A stretch of 64,000 nucleotides of DNA from Lanius collurio (GCA_020086605.1 JACBWW010000044.1:5687408-5751407); one strand, 5' to 3'; positions 1-12,853 are shown, numbered from the stretch's first letter. Notes: a model not told the origin generated them from the sequence alone. Translations and numbers: made by a program.

Positions 1-140
1 AAGTCATTAAAAAGAAGATTTTTACATTTATATATGTAGGTATCTTCCTAGGAATTACTAGGAATTTTCAGCAATGGATTTCCAAGGCTAGAAGTGAAAG
101 AGCTCCATGCAGAGATAGGAAAAAATATCACTACCCAGTG

Positions 141-174
141 GTTTGTTTTGTTTTGTTTGTTTGTTTTTTTTTTT
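141..174. repeat. (TTTTG)/T-rich simple repeat
   Basis: GTTTG/GTTTTG units run into a poly-T stretch. It is low-complexity sequence with no attached element that I can identify. Confidence 0.9.
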
Positions 175-861
175 AATTCATCATCTCTGTGAAAAGATGG
201 AAAAAAATAGATAGTAAATAAACAATTTTTTGACTGAAAATCCTACCTATGTTCTGCATGAGTCCAGTCACACACTACCTGATGTCATTGGCTTGGATAC
301 AGACACCAACTTGTCATTGAAACAAGAATCAGTACCCAGGCTATTGCAGAGCAGTGAGAAATCAAAGTATTTCTAATTTTAATGTAAACTGAGGATGTTT
401 TTTAATGTTTTCCAGAGAAACTATCAGTTGACAGATTTTTTATACAGACCAAGTCTGCTCTTTCCCTCCAAAACTAATGGACAATTTTAATCCTCTCTTA
501 TTCTGTCAGAGCACTCATTCATGCATGCAGAGGTATCTATAATGCAGCACTAGTGTAGAAAAACAATAAAGACCTCAGGAATTTTCCCCTCAACACTAAA
601 GCACTTTCATAGCTCAGAAGATGGATTTATCATTTGAAAGTAACGAAATCTCCTAAACTTAGCCTTTGGCAGTGTTTTCTTGGAGGAAAACATCGGCAGA
701 GTTAAGAGTGCGACATGTTCAGCCTGTGCAGCATATGGGGAGTAATAAGCAGCCAAGAGATGTGAAAGCAGTGCAGGGAAAAGGGAGGGTGACTCCCCTT
801 TCCTCATAAGGAATCAATAATATATCACTGCCTTGCAGAACATTTCAAATGTTCTGGAGGG

Positions 862-886
862 AAAAAAAAAAAAAAAAAAAAAAAAA
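862..886. repeat. Poly-A run of 25
   Basis: A homopolymer of 25 A followed by GAAAGAAAAAGAA. No retrotransposon body was recognised upstream, so it is listed only as a simple repeat. Confidence 0.9.
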
Positions 887-2019
887 GAAAGAAAAAGAAC
901 TTTGTCAGGTTTCTGAGTGCAAAGGTGTTCTAGAATTTTTGTAATGTGAAAAAATTACAATAGTGCACTATGAAAATCATATGTTTCTACTTCTTATATC
1001 TAATTAATATTTAATTTTTTTTTCTCAGCATTGCAGCAGCTGGCATTGTTATACATTCTTAGCTTTCCCCCAGAGAAGTGATAACTTTCTAGCCTTCACA
1101 ACTCTAGGTAAAACTCAATATATCAACAACACCAGCTTGAAACCCTGGAGGCACAGAGAAACAGAATGATTCTTTTTTTTAAAGTCATATGTTTGATTAT
1201 TTAGTTCACAATGTTTAATAACTGGAGATTGGCAATCTTAAAACAACTGAAATAGAAGGGATCATCTGAAATGAAATTTTAAAAAAGATAACTTTATGAA
1301 GTGAATTATTTAAAAAGCAACCTCCATTAATGCTTTACATAACAGCTTAGGTCTCTGAGTAGACATCTAAATAGTTACTTTATGGGTTATGTGAGAGAAG
1401 CATGGATAAATGAACAGTAACTTCAAATTTACCAAGGAGTTCCAAAACCATTAGGGTTGGAAGATGCTCCATCAGAGGAAGCTTTTACTGAAAGCACTGT
1501 CCCTAGCTCCCCATGGCATTTTGGTGTAAAAGAGTGACAATTTTTAGAGTTTTCCCCTGCAAACATTTGGCTCAGTTAAGCAGAAGAAGTAGTACTGCTG
1601 TCTGATGTAACAAGCATTTGTCCAAAAAGCAGTAGATAATAAAATGCAGGAAAATTATACACCACAAACACAATTGAACTTAACTGTTCATTATTTGCTC
1701 ACAGCTCTGCATTTCTGATGCTGTGAGGAGGCTTTAATGCATTTCAGGTGTTCATGGGTCCCATTTGGTACAGCAGAGTCTTCTCCTGCAGGTGCAAAGT
1801 AGGATTCTGATAGCACCGGCAATTCCTGCTTTCCAGCTGTCATCCCCTCCAAGCACAGAAGAACCTTCAATCTGCTAGTAACCTTTCCAGCCAGCAGCTC
1901 TTGGAAGCCTCTTAACATGTGCCTTTAGAGTGGAGGGGAGCAACTTCAGCCCGGACATCTAGGAATTGCTTCCAAGACCAGTTCTTGAGATAACAGTCGT
2001 TTGAAAAATGTGTATGTGG

Positions 2020-2178
2020 GGGTGTTAAAACACTGGCACATGTTGCCTAGAGAGGTGGTGGATGTCCCATCCCTAAAAACATTCCAGGTCAGGTTGTACA
2101 GGGCTCTGAGCCCTCATCTGCCTGAAGATGTCCCTGCTCAGGGCTGAGGGACCCAAACCATTCTATGACTCTATGAAA
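2020..2178 (+). mobile_element. CR1 LINE 3'-end fragment
   Basis: The sequence follows the usual CR1 3' end. It has a block reading TTGCCTAGAGAGGTGGTGGA, then CATCCCTAAAAACATTCCAGG, then a tail ATTCTATGACTCTATGAA. Only the last 160 bases or so remain, as expected for a 5'-truncated CR1. A poly-T run begins about 22 bases downstream. Confidence 0.85.
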
Positions 2179-2197
2179 TGCTTAGACTGAAGTTGTT

Positions 2198-2200
<3 letters not shown>

Positions 2201-2228
<28 letters not shown>
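2201..2228. repeat. Poly-T run of 28
   Basis: A homopolymer of 28 T. It could be the reverse-complemented A-tail of an unrecognised retrocopy, or simply microsatellite. Confidence 0.9.
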
Positions 2229-2229
2229 G

Positions 2230-4720
2230 TAGCATAGCTTTCCATTTTAATAATTAATTGCCTTTGTTTCCCCAGCAGTAAAAATAAAACTGTGCTTTCT
2301 CTTCTGGTTGCTGCCTTATTCATGACCACCACTCTATGGGTGTGTTTGTTATGGCATCAACACTCTCCTTGTTCCTCCAGAGAGTTCAGTAGGAGCAACC
2401 TATGCTCTGTTTAAACCATCTGAGCAAGATAATCACCAGACAGGTTTTCCTGTTGCTCATAGCAATTTTCTGGTCTTGTTGCATGAAACTCTATTTAAAA
2501 ATCAGTTGGAACCTGGGCATTGGAGGGGAATAGTTGCAACAATAATTGTAAGGAAAATAATCTTCTCACTTTTTTGTACTCAATTGTGAGGCTGCTTCTT
2601 CCAAATGAAGCTACTTAGACCAGGGTCTGTGTGAGTTTTTTGTTAAGCTTCTGACTAAACATCCATAACAACCGTATGATGTGTTGTCCTCTATATAAAA
2701 CAGAAGGTATTGAAAAGAAATTATTTGAGTAAATTCATTTAATAAGAAAAGAGTTTTTCTCCAGAAGTTTTGTCTAAACCTCTGCTTCTATACTATCTTG
2801 CAGTTGTTTGCCTAGTAAAACTTCCTACTTTCATGTCTGTAGCTCACTGTTTATATTTGTAAAGTGATTGATAAACACAGCTCTGCAGACTTTTGCTGTG
2901 GGTTTAAAATTATCAATGTTTCTTTGTTGAAATCTGAGTGAGTCAGCTCTTTCCATTGTCATTGTTCCTTGGAAGTAAAGATTGATGATAAAAATATGAT
3001 AAAAATTGTGGTACAAACTGGTAGAAGAGGAAGTTCTAGTCTTTTTAGCTGTGTGGGCAAGGGGATTGGCAGTGCAAGCACAGTCCCTATAAGTTCAGAC
3101 TGGGCCTGAAAAGGGGACAGACCTGTGCTGAGTGCTGGACGGGAAGAGTCTGTCCTCACCACCTTGCTAGAGAGGGACTGAGGAGAGGCAGGTGGAAAGC
3201 AAGAAGGAATTATGAACCAGTATCTACTACTGCACAAACAACAGGTTAGGGCAGGTCTCTCTGGTAAATTCAAAGGGAAAATGTTATTATTAAAAGGCTA
3301 CTTGCCCTGAGGGGGCTTCTTAGGATAATCTGCCAAATGAAATGGATGTTTGAACCATACCCAAGCTCACTGATAGGCAATTGTTATCACATCTGTTGGC
3401 AGTTTCATTCTTGAATTGGGCAGATGCCCAGGAGAAACATCACACACAGGACATAATTCTCCCAGCAAAGTCATCATTTAATATTGCAGAGTGACCAGTG
3501 GTCTCATAAAGACAGACAGAAAGTGCTGACTTTTACAAAGGCTGTTGATTCTTCCAGCAGCCATTTCTTCATGCCTCGGCATAAAATGTTAATGCCATGA
3601 CATTTGTTGCAGGCTTAAATCATCCTAATGAAACGGGAAGTGTTACTGAACTAATCCATCCCAGCATGTTCCATTGCAGATGTTTTATCAGCAGTTTTAA
3701 GGTAATGAAATTAGAACAAGAAAAATGTTAACCAGTTAGATTTGACCATATGCAGCTCTGTATGTTTATTTAAGAAAGTGTGTGGTCCCCATCACCTATA
3801 ATCTCTATTTAGAAACAGAATTTGTGTTTAGAAAGATAAATCAGTTTCATTTCTTTGACAAATCTTTATTTCACCTTGGCACAAAGGTGAAATATTTCAG
3901 AATTTCTTCAGTGGGAGGGACAGTCAATGATAACAGGATTGTCCCAAGCTGCTCAGAGAACTCCTTAGACAACTGAAAAAAAATTATAATGGGATGGGAA
4001 AGATCTTTCTGACATGATTAGAGGTAACTTTAGTTTCATAATAAATGATGAGGAAGAATCCAGTGAATCTGCACAAATAAAGGAACAAAGCCTGAAAGAG
4101 GAAGAGCTGATGACATGTAGTTTTTCTCAGACTATTTGAACTTGCATAAAATTCCTGGGAAATCAGTAGATTCACATAAGTAAGTTAAAATGGATGCATT
4201 TGTTACTGCTTCAATGAAGTGTAAGGCAATAATAATTCTTGCATTACATATAGGAAGATGCACCTAAACTCTTTGTTCTGAGTGAGAGGTGAACAGACCC
4301 CTACCCCAAGATATTTCATTTAAAAATACTTTGCTACTAGTAGGGTTTATATGTTTCTTTTTTTCCTGTTTTCTAAGAAAAAGTATACATCAGAAATTCT
4401 TCAGGGAACTGCTGAGATTAAAATATGGAGAACCCTACTCAAAAGGTTGTTATTTATCAAATAGCAACTGTTACAACAAAGGTTTTTGCCCAAGTCTTTG
4501 GTATAACTAAATTTTAATTGAAAACCATAAAAATCTGCAGAGTGAGAAGAGATGAAATCATTCCAAAGAAGACCATCACAGTTTTACTCCCAGATGTCCT
4601 GCACTTCTTATCTGTGAAGCTCAGTGTCAAATACAATGCACCAAGAAAAGCCAGGAGGCCATAAATTAGTGTATGTGCTCATAAATAGGAGCCCCTAGAT
4701 TAGTCTTCCACACCCATGAG
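2230..4720. other. Spacer, no gene recognised
   Basis: The longest open frame is about 104 codons on the minus strand near 3.0-3.3 kb. It has no recognisable motif and its composition does not differ from the flanks. A short perfect hairpin at 3,867-3,894 is listed separately. Confidence 0.55.
3867..3894. other. Perfect inverted repeat, 11-bp arms
   Basis: The arms TATTTCACCTT and AAGGTGAAATA are exact reverse complements around a 6-base loop (GGCACA). The hairpin is too short for a typical microRNA precursor and lies in otherwise featureless DNA. Confidence 0.8.
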
Positions 4721-4722
4721 TG

Positions 4723-4790
4723 CATATATATATATAGATGAACATATATATATATAAGTACATATACATGTATATGCATTTTTATATATG
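4723..4790. repeat. (TA)n / ATATAC microsatellite
   Basis: Interrupted TA dinucleotide runs with ATATAC and TATATG units. Confidence 0.9.
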
Positions 4791-4799
4791 CATAGAGTA

Positions 4800-5390
4800 T
4801 GTGTGTATGTGTAACATATTGCTGTGTTTGATTATGAATATCAAACCTCCTTATAGAAATTAGCTCTTAGGGCTGGGAGGTATGAGGAAACAACCACAAG
4901 ACTGCTAAACAGACTCGCAAAGGTGAACTGTCCCAGCAACCTACCAGAGCAGTTATATGCAGAGAACTCCACTCTAACTGGTTCTGGTTACTGGGCTACA
5001 GTAGGAGACAAGGGAGAACCTGACATCCTAAATCAGTGTTCACACTGTGCCATTGCTCCATTCAAGAGGAACTGTCTTCTGTCGGTGCCACCACTGCTGT
5101 AGGCATTGCTGCAGCAGGAAGGGACCCTTTTTGCAATAAACAGTGACATGGTTAAATGAATTGCTGTGGGAAGAGTGGCTCTGCTTTCTGCTTGCAGAAT
5201 GCTGAAATTCAGCTTACCAGAACAAGTCCCTGTAAGGCAAGTACAGGAGGAATATCAGTGATCTGTCTGCTGAGCAGGTCGGTGGCATCACCTCAGCCAC
5301 GCTGGCTCCACAAGCTGCACATTGAGTGTGCAGCACAGTCAGCAGAGGAAGCACAGAAGGAAAGCAGAACACAGGGCTGCATGTCAGGTT
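4800..5390. other. Spacer before CR1, no gene recognised
   Basis: Nothing assignable is visible. A minus-strand open frame that starts in the neighbouring CR1 runs on to 5,214, but the residues beyond about 5,395 no longer resemble CR1. Confidence 0.5.
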
Positions 5391-5394
5391 TGGT

Positions 5395-6125
5395 CCTGTG
5401 ACCACTTCCCTGGCAAGCATCTTCCAGAGCCCAGCCACTGTGTAGGGGAAGCACCTTTTCTTGATATCCAACCCAAACCTTCCCTGAAACAACTTCAGGC
5501 CATTTGTTTCAGTCCTGACCCTGGTCTCCACAGAGAAGAGATCAGTGTCTGTGCCTCCTCTTCCCCTTACAAGCAAGTTGCAGACCCCAGTGAGGTCTCT
5601 CCTCAGATTTGTCTTCTCCAGGCTGAACAGACCAAGTGCCACCAGCCTTTCCTCACACGGCTTCCCCTCAAGGCCCTTCGCCATTCTCATGGCCTCCTTT
5701 AAACACTCTCTGATAGTTGAATGTCTTTCTTATATTGTAGCACCCCAAACTGCCCCCAGCACTTGAGGTGAGGCCACCACAGTGCAGAGCAGAGCAGGAC
5801 GATTCCCTCCCTTGACCAGCTGGTGTTGCTGGGCTTGATATGCCCCGGGACATGGTTGCCCCTTCTGGCTGCTGGGGCTCCCAGGGCTGCCAGGGCACTG
5901 CTGATTCATACCCAACTTTCCATTGACCAGGACACCCAGGTCCCTTTCCATGGCACTGCTTTCCAGCCTCTTATTCCATCTGTCTGTACATTCAGGGTTG
6001 CCCCATCCCAGGAGCAGAATCTGGCACTTTCCTTTGTTGAACTCCATATGGTTGGTGATTTCCCATCTCTCTAATTTGTTGAGGTCTCTCTGACTCTGGG
6101 GGACAGTCCTGTGCAGGGCCAGGAA
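5395..6125 (-). mobile_element. CR1 LINE fragment, reverse-transcriptase C-terminal part
   Basis: On the minus strand two frames carry the C-terminal third of the CR1 ORF2 protein. The first (about 6,125-5,730) has a DLNKLERW-like start, then KGKCQILLLGWGNP and DLGVLVNGKLGMNQQC. The second (5,690-about 5,395) has GLFSLEKTNLRRDL, then a degraded DRTRGNG region, GRFGLDIKK and REVVT. The change of frame between the two parts and the missing 3' tail show an inactive, truncated copy. CR1 is the dominant non-LTR retrotransposon of birds. This match of ordered motifs is strong. Confidence 0.9.
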
Positions 6126-6129
6126 TTGA

Positions 6130-6182
6130 AATCTATGATTCTGGTGAGTCCCTTCCAGCTCCACAGATTATGTGATTCTGGA
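6130..6182 (+). mobile_element. Possible CR1 3'-tail scrap
   Basis: ATCTATGATTCTGGTGAGTC followed by CCTTCCAGCTCCACAGATTA and TGTGATTCTGG resembles a plus-strand CR1 3' end. It abuts the minus-strand CR1, suggesting nested or rearranged insertions. It is short, so confidence is modest. Confidence 0.5.
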
Positions 6183-7382
6183 ACTTAAGTCAGTTTGACT
6201 TGTCAATCCTCACCTGAAAATCTGTGTCACTCTTTCATTCTGCCACACACTTTTCTGAAAGCAACCATGGGTATGTCTCCAAGCATCCTCCCATAGCTCC
6301 TAGTGTTGATCTCTATTTCACTTATCACTGGCAAACACTAAATTTTACTTAGAAGATGGGATCTTTAATCTTAGACCATCTCTTTTGATCTAAGACTTAC
6401 AGTTGAAGAATTAAATTAAATCTTTGACTGCCTTGACCTAGCTCCTAAATCTTATAAATTGCAAATGTTTCCCATTTGATTTACTTCCATGGCATTTCTT
6501 GGCAAATAGATTATTTTATTTCTATAAGCTTCATGTCCACCAACTTCACCTTTGGCATCTCTCAAGAGATTATTTAGACTGACTTACACTAACGGGGCAT
6601 CTCAAAGTCCTGAGCAACATTGGTACTATGTCAATGAAAGACAGTAGTTGAGTGATGAAATATGAAGCAAACCCTCGCCCCTGTCCACTGTCTAAATGAA
6701 AACATGAAAAATTTCTTGCTACTCTGCAAGAGCTCTATATCTAAAAGTGCCTCTCTGCTGACTTTTAACATCTTGTTTTAATTTGCATGAGGATCGCTGC
6801 TAAACCACAGCCTCATAACAATTTCAAAGTCTTTGGCAGAGAAAGTGAATGGAGTGCAAACTCCCGTGCCCCAAGGCATTGAAGCTGCCACTCAAGGAAC
6901 CATACACCAGCCAAGCCAGGTCTGGAGCAAAGAGTTTACTGCTTGTGTGATGGTTCCACTCAATACATGCCTGCACTCAGCAGCAGCCAGTGATGCCACA
7001 ATAGTCTGGCCATGAGGGAGCCCTGTGGAGAGAAATGGCAGCTACATGGACCTTATCCGTGCTTAAGCTGTCATTATTCCCATCTCTGACAGCATGGAGC
7101 CAAGGGATCTTTGCGAAGGAAATAGGTCCTTCCTGAGAGTCTGCATGGCAACATCCAGGTGCTCTGAGCTCCATCAGTAAGGCGTTTGTAGGTATGGGTA
7201 CTAACATATAGTCAGGCAGAAATCAGATTTAACACTCTTTAGATGGCTGTATCTGATAAGTCAAATTAACCTTGTAAAATAAGAGAGTGGACAGGCTTCT
7301 CCTCTGAAGCAGTAGAGCTAAATGCAGGTAGGAACAGTTAATGCAGATTGATTCATATCAGAACTAGTATCTAGACAGGTGG
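6183..7382. other. Spacer, no gene recognised
   Basis: Only sub-80-codon open frames without motifs. No repeat family is recognised. Confidence 0.55.
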
Positions 7383-7975
7383 ATAAATTACAGAACCACA
7401 GAATCATTAAAGTTGGAAAAAGACCTCTAAATTCATCAAGTCTAACTGTTAACCTTAACCCTGCCATCTTTACCATTAAACCATGTGGTCAAGTGACACT
7501 TCTACACATTTTCTAAATAACTCCAGCAATAGTGACTTCATCACTGGCCTCAGCAGCCTGTTCCAGTACTTGAAAACAGTTTTGGTAAATTCTTTTATAA
7601 TACCCAGTTTCCTCTGTCCAGTCACTTGTTAACTGAAGAGGCTGACCCCCACCTGACTACAACCTCCTGCCAGGAAGCAGTAGAGAGCAAGAAAGTCCCA
7701 CCTCAGCCTCTTTTTCTCCGGGCCAATCAACTCCAGCTCCCTCGGCTGCTCCCCACAAGATTTGTGCTCCAGCCCCTTCCCCAGGTCCCTCTCCCTTCTC
7801 TGGACACCCTCCAGCCCCTCAAGGTCTTTTTTTTTGTGGCGAGTGGCCCAAAACTAAACTCAGCATTCAAGGTGCGGGCTCACTGGTGCCAGTACAAGGA
7901 GATGATCACTGCCCTGGTCCTGCTGGCTACACAATTCCTGATCCATAACAGTTTTTTAGCAGGAGCCAATCTTTC
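7383..7975 (-). mobile_element. CR1 LINE, 3' end plus upstream body
   Basis: Read on the plus strand, it starts with the reverse complement of a CR1 tail (ACAGAATCATTAAAGTTGG, then AAAAGACCTCTAAATTCATC). It continues through the CR1 3' region to a C-rich part (CTCTGGACACCCTCCAGCCC, then GGTGCGGGCTCACTGGTGCC and a CTGGTCCTGCTGGCTACACA block) typical of another part of the element. The plus-strand open frame of 125 codons over this stretch is antisense to CR1 and not a gene. Confidence 0.85.
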
Positions 7976-7979
7976 TTTA

Positions 7980-8650
7980 GAAAATCATTCCTACCCACCT
8001 TAAGACACAGCAAGTTCAACCTGAGTACAAGATTTTGTACAGAGATTTTGAGTGCCAAAACTTGCAGAGAAGACTGAGTGAGCTAACCAGGGGCAGGAGT
8101 GCATTGGCGAAAACCGTCTTGTTGCACAGAAAGCCTCAATCCCAACTGTGCAGCAGCTCCTCCAGGCCTTGGTTCAGCACTCCCTCCCTACTTGGTAAAG
8201 CAGCTCAGTACCAGCCAAAAGCAATTTCATCCCACATGATTCAACACAGAGTAGGACAGTGTAAAACTGAATTCTTCTCACAAAATCCAGAGTTACCTAT
8301 GGCATTCTGCAACCTGCATACAGAGAGCACTAACTTGCTCCAGCCAGAGATTTTAACAAGACAATTTTAATTTCTGACTTTCCCCAGTCATCTTTACATA
8401 GCAAACCACGGCCTTGGGACATGCAGCGAAGATGCACAAGTGAGGAAATGCCCTTCTAAAGACTGGTGACCCTCCTCCCATGTTTTTTTTTTTAAAAAAA
8501 GTTACAAAACATCACTCTTTAAAAAATACTAAATAGCATAATAATCATAAGCATATCAAAATTAGAGGGATATTTGAAGGGAGAAAGAACAGAGATGTTA
8601 TATCCCAGTGGATAGATGATAAATATCATGTTGTTGCAGCACTTCTGTCA
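7980..8650. other. Spacer, no gene recognised
   Basis: A 111-codon plus-strand frame (8,035-8,370) has no recognisable domain and sits beside repeats. I treat it as chance. Confidence 0.5.
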
Positions 8651-8654
8651 TAAG

Positions 8655-8730
8655 CAGGAACACTTCCCCTAGATCAGGTTGTTTAATGCCCTGTCCAACA
8701 AGGCCTAGAACACTTCCAGGGATCTCTGGA
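8655..8730 (-). mobile_element. CR1 LINE short fragment
   Basis: TAGATCAGGTTGTTTAATGC, CCTGTCCAACAAGGCC and GAACACTTCCAGGGATCTCT align by eye with the antisense CR1 3' region (usual order: tagaccaggttgctcagagc, then aacacttccaggg). Both ends are lost. Confidence 0.7.
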
Positions 8731-9254
8731 TAAAAGAGATGGATTTCTATAGCCAATAATCCTTTCTTGCAGAAGAAGCAGATGAAGTGACAACCTAGCA
8801 ACAAAAAACTATTCATGGTTTTCATAGGAATCTTGGGTTGAACTGTGAACCATCAAGCACCAGAGTGGTTTCCACATGTGGGTGCTAGAACAGCTGTTTC
8901 AGCAGAATTCGATCACTCCTAGCCACACTTCAGTGTTGCCTCACAGGCAAGACACAAAAATGCCTCAAGGAGAGCTACCTTTTTCTTGTCTTGGAGGCAG
9001 AAAGTGAAGTGAAAACAGCCAAATGAATCCAGTTGCAAAGGAAATGCATCAGTTTGAACCCAGGTCTCCTCATCAGGGACACACTGCAGGCACACAGTGA
9101 CTCTGACACATCACACAGCACAACACATAAGAAGGGCTGCCTTAACTTTGGACAATGCTTCTGTCTGAGGCCAGCCCAAATCCATAATTGTCAGAAACTT
9201 AAGAGCTTTCTCATACAAACTTTTCACTCTTTCCACTCTACAAAGCTAACTAAT

Positions 9255-9332
9255 AAAAAAAAAACAAACACACACAAAAAAAAAAAAAAACCAAAAAAAA
9301 ACCCCAAACAAACAAAAACACAACAAAACCCC
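9255..9332. repeat. A-rich low-complexity tract
   Basis: AAAAC/CACAA/AAAACCCC units extend over about 78 bases. No element was recognised 5' of it. Confidence 0.9.
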
Positions 9333-9334
9333 CA

Positions 9335-12300
9335 CACCTTTATGTCAATCTTAGAGATGCATCAGACATGAAATTGCGGCTTGTCCTATTTTAGTGGTTT
9401 CCTGACACTGACTTGTTGATCCACAGACTCCAGCACTTCAAAAATAAATGTAGGAAGTATTTTAAAGCTATGGATGTTTTTCCTTCTATTTTAATTTTGT
9501 AGGCTAATGGGGATATACTTATATAGGCTTTGTAGGAATACAACTGCCCATAAATAATGGCATGTGGCATATCAAAGAAAGGCTGACAGCTCCTGCAATG
9601 TCTCACTAACTAAAATGATGAATAACCCAAAGTAATAAAAACAAAACAACTGCAGAGGCTGGCTGTATCTAAACTGCAGAATCCAGACAGCAGTAGCTGT
9701 TGAACTGCCACATTCTGCAGGATCTGCAACTGCAAGTGAAACCAGCAATCATACTCAGAGCCCCAGAACTCAACCAATCTGAGGACCAGACAGGAGTCAA
9801 CCTGGACTGAATCCTCATCTATTTCAAAAAAAGTGTCAGTTTGACTTCTGGCACAGGCAGAAACTTCAGTAGTGGCATTGTCAACACCCTGAGAGATGTG
9901 CAGCCTTGTCTCCAACAAAGCTGAATGGGTAGGAAGTCCAATATCCTTCTGGCTTGCTAGATACGGATATAAATTCATAGATATATAACCTGGACAACTT
10001 CAACCTTTCTGTGGTGGGGGAAGTGGTATTGGTATCAATGAATTTGTGTGAAAGAAAAAGTCTACCTTGAAATATAGATCCCCAACTAGAAAAGCTGAAA
10101 GAAACCACAAGACTAAGAAAAGATCTGTCCTCCTCAGATTTGCAAAAAAGATGGTCTTAACAGTTCTGCAAATTCATAAGCTGATTATTAGAATCTAAGG
10201 CTTTTTAATAGATCTAAGCTTTACCAAAAAAAAGTGGATCAAACTCTTCTCTGGTTTGATGTTTCTGTAACAATAGTGAATTCATTAAAAGCTACAGATT
10301 TGTTTAAAAAACATCAGTAAGTCTATTAACATTTAATTAATTAACTCCCACAAAATTCTTCTGCAAATGACAGCAGAATTATTTATTCTTTGAAATGAAG
10401 AAAAACAGGAAAACATTGCATTTTATCATGCACTGTACAGTCAATGTCACCAGAAGATTCTGTAACCTCAGAGGCCACTGACATTTCTCACCTTCACAGA
10501 GTGCAGTAAGAATGAATTTCAAAGTTTAAATAAGTTGTAGGCTAAGTTTGCTTGGTACTTGTGTCCCAAGAGGAAGTAAATTAAACATAACTTCTTATGG
10601 TCTTGACTTTCCATAGATTAATACCACTACCACTTATTTAATGCTGGCTGTAGCTTAGCACCAGAAAACGTGTGGGAATCACAGAAGGATAATTGCCTTC
10701 TTCTGCTTTCAAGCCACATTTTCAGATTTTAGATGTTTTTATTACTACTTCACTTTATATTCCAAACCTTCTAAAGGAAAATCATGATTAGCTGTAATCC
10801 TTCCTTGTATTTAGCAAGGGCTTGTGGAACTTTTGTTGATATTTTGGTCAAAGACCCTCTGGATCAATGTTTTCCAGTGAGCTGGGGTGTAATCTCAATG
10901 AAGAGTGGTTTAACACGGGTATTTAAGTAATCCTTGTAAGACCACATAGCTGGCCAATGACAGCACAGCAAAAGAGCTTCCCCAAAACAAATGCATGACT
11001 TTTGATGGGATTGGTATGACTTACACCATGAGGTTCTGGCCAAGCCCACCAGTTTCTGGGGCTGCAGAGGTTCATTATGGCTCTCATTCCTCAGCAGCCC
11101 TGTAGGTCACAGTTCATAGCTAACCTCTTTCTCAGTCCTACATTGTTTTGATATATACAGTACAAAACAATGTGTAATATTTAATTAGAAAGTCCAGCAG
11201 AGGTATTTGCCTGTTAGAGTCTCTTTTTTAATTGACTTGGTGTCTATTGACCTTTAACTGGTTTGGGTTTTTTTAAAGTCCTAAGTCACATCTTGTTACC
11301 AAAAGACAGAAGGAAATGGAGGGGAAACCATTAGAGAAAGAAGAAGGGCTTGAGGAAGAGATTAACAACATGCACATAAATTTTTAAGTTCTTGAAACAC
11401 CCACTGGAAAAACAGATGAGACATTTTGTTTACTGCTGACTATTAATGACTGTTGGTCTTACAGCTGGACTCAAGAACTGCTGAAAACTAGTGAGGGTTT
11501 TCAGAAGCCATGGTAAGCGTTTTTTCCTTTAAACACAATCTCACTTGATTTACTCTGAAGAATGAATTAAGTGGAGTAGGCTTGTTGAGTGCCATGTCAT
11601 TTGACCTTCTGATTATGTACTTGAAAAGAAGACAGTGCTTTAGAAATTGGTACTGTAATAACAAGATTGGCCTTTTTTCCTGGAAAAAAGGAACAGGACT
11701 GCATCTCAACTAGCACACATTGCAAGAAAGATAATGATATTTTTTGACCCCAAGTGTGTGCATCTGATGCATTTTGTTTGCCCAACAGAGAGATGCTACT
11801 ACAATTCCCTATCCATCTGTACATTTTCCATGGTAGGGAAGAGCTTTCATTTAGCAATTAGAGCAGTTTGAGCAATTTGCATTTCATTCTTGGTTCTGTT
11901 ACTGACTTATTAATAAGTTGTTTCTGCATCGTGCACATATCTATGTTGCAAAGGGTTCAGCTTCTGGAAAATGTTAAGAAATATAAAATTTGATTTAGCT
12001 ACATTAAAATTCTACACATCTCACTTTAAAAGTCAGCCTGTAACTGACTTTGGAGAAATATTGAAGTATACATATTAGGTTTTATCATAGTCTTTAGAAG
12101 ACAAGGAAACAGAAATTCTTATCTTTTACCACTGGGATTTTGTGAAAATACAGCAGAGAGCATCAATCAGCTGCTCAAAGTTGGATGGTGAATTTCACTA
12201 AGGCATAAATAAGTAAGGTTTAGAATGTTGTCTGGCAAGTTTCAGAGACCCATCCACTCAAGAGCAGTAATTTTATCTATTGTAACTAGAGGAGCTTCAA

Positions 12301-12552
12301 TTTCCTTGCCAGAAGAATCTACACTTTTCTAGTGTGCATTACCATGGTTCAAGAATCCACTTACCTAAATCATTTGTATTTCACAAATCAAAACTTCAGG
12401 GAAGAATAAAAATATCTAGCTTTCATGAGTGGAGCCAGAACAATGCAACCATTCAAGTAATGCACATACACAGTGACATTTCTGAGGACGTTTGTTCCAA
12501 AATCCTCACAGAATTCACCCACTTCTACCAGAAGAAAAGATTTCTATACATC
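9335..12552. other. AT-rich spacer, no gene recognised
   Basis: More than 3 kb of single-copy-looking DNA. The longest frames (122 codons on the minus strand at 9,610-9,978, and one crossing into the LTR near 12.5 kb) show no family features. TAATTAA-type motifs near 10.33 kb are unremarkable in AT-rich DNA. Confidence 0.55.
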
Positions 12553-12558
12553 CTCCTC
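12553..12558. repeat. Target-site duplication, left copy (CTCCTC)
   Basis: These six bases directly precede the 5' LTR and are repeated exactly after the 3' LTR at 15,590-15,595. Six-base duplications are typical of class II (alpha/beta-like, ERVK) integrases. Confidence 0.9.
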
Positions 12559-12853
12559 TGTTGGGATACCTCACCCAAAGTCCTGGTGGGGAGGGCTCTG
12601 GATGTACGGGTCTGTCCCTGTCCCTGCTCCAATGTCACGTGTGCCCCATACCTGTTCCTGGTTGGTTGGTTTGGGTGCCCAGGGCCTGGGGAAGAGCTCA
12701 GGGTCCAGGGAACTGAGGGAGTCTGCCTGGGAACTCCAGTCATGTGGCTGGAGGAATAAAATAATCCCTGAACATCTATAAAAATATCGCTTCATATTTC
12801 CTTCCAAGTTCATTGCCGTCTTATACTTGTTGTAAGGATTTCCTGTTACAACA
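12559..12853 (+). repeat. 5' LTR of the class II provirus
   Basis: It starts TGTTGGGATACC and ends GTTACAACA, with the canonical TG...CA ends. It aligns along its full length with 15,293-15,589. A CACGTG E-box at 12,636-12,641 is conserved in both LTRs. AATAAA lies at 12,755-12,760 and a TATAAAAATA sequence at 12,777-12,786. Confidence 0.92.

Larger units (their letters stand above)
1..2019. other. AT-rich spacer, no gene recognised
   Basis: Open frames here are all under 80 codons, show no family motif and look like chance. Apart from a T/TTTG-rich tract and a poly-A run (listed separately) I see no repeat family I can name. Confidence 0.6.

Noticed and set aside
7626..8003. 125-codon plus-strand open frame
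   Set aside because: It lies antisense over a CR1 copy and ends in its border; the residues have no domain.
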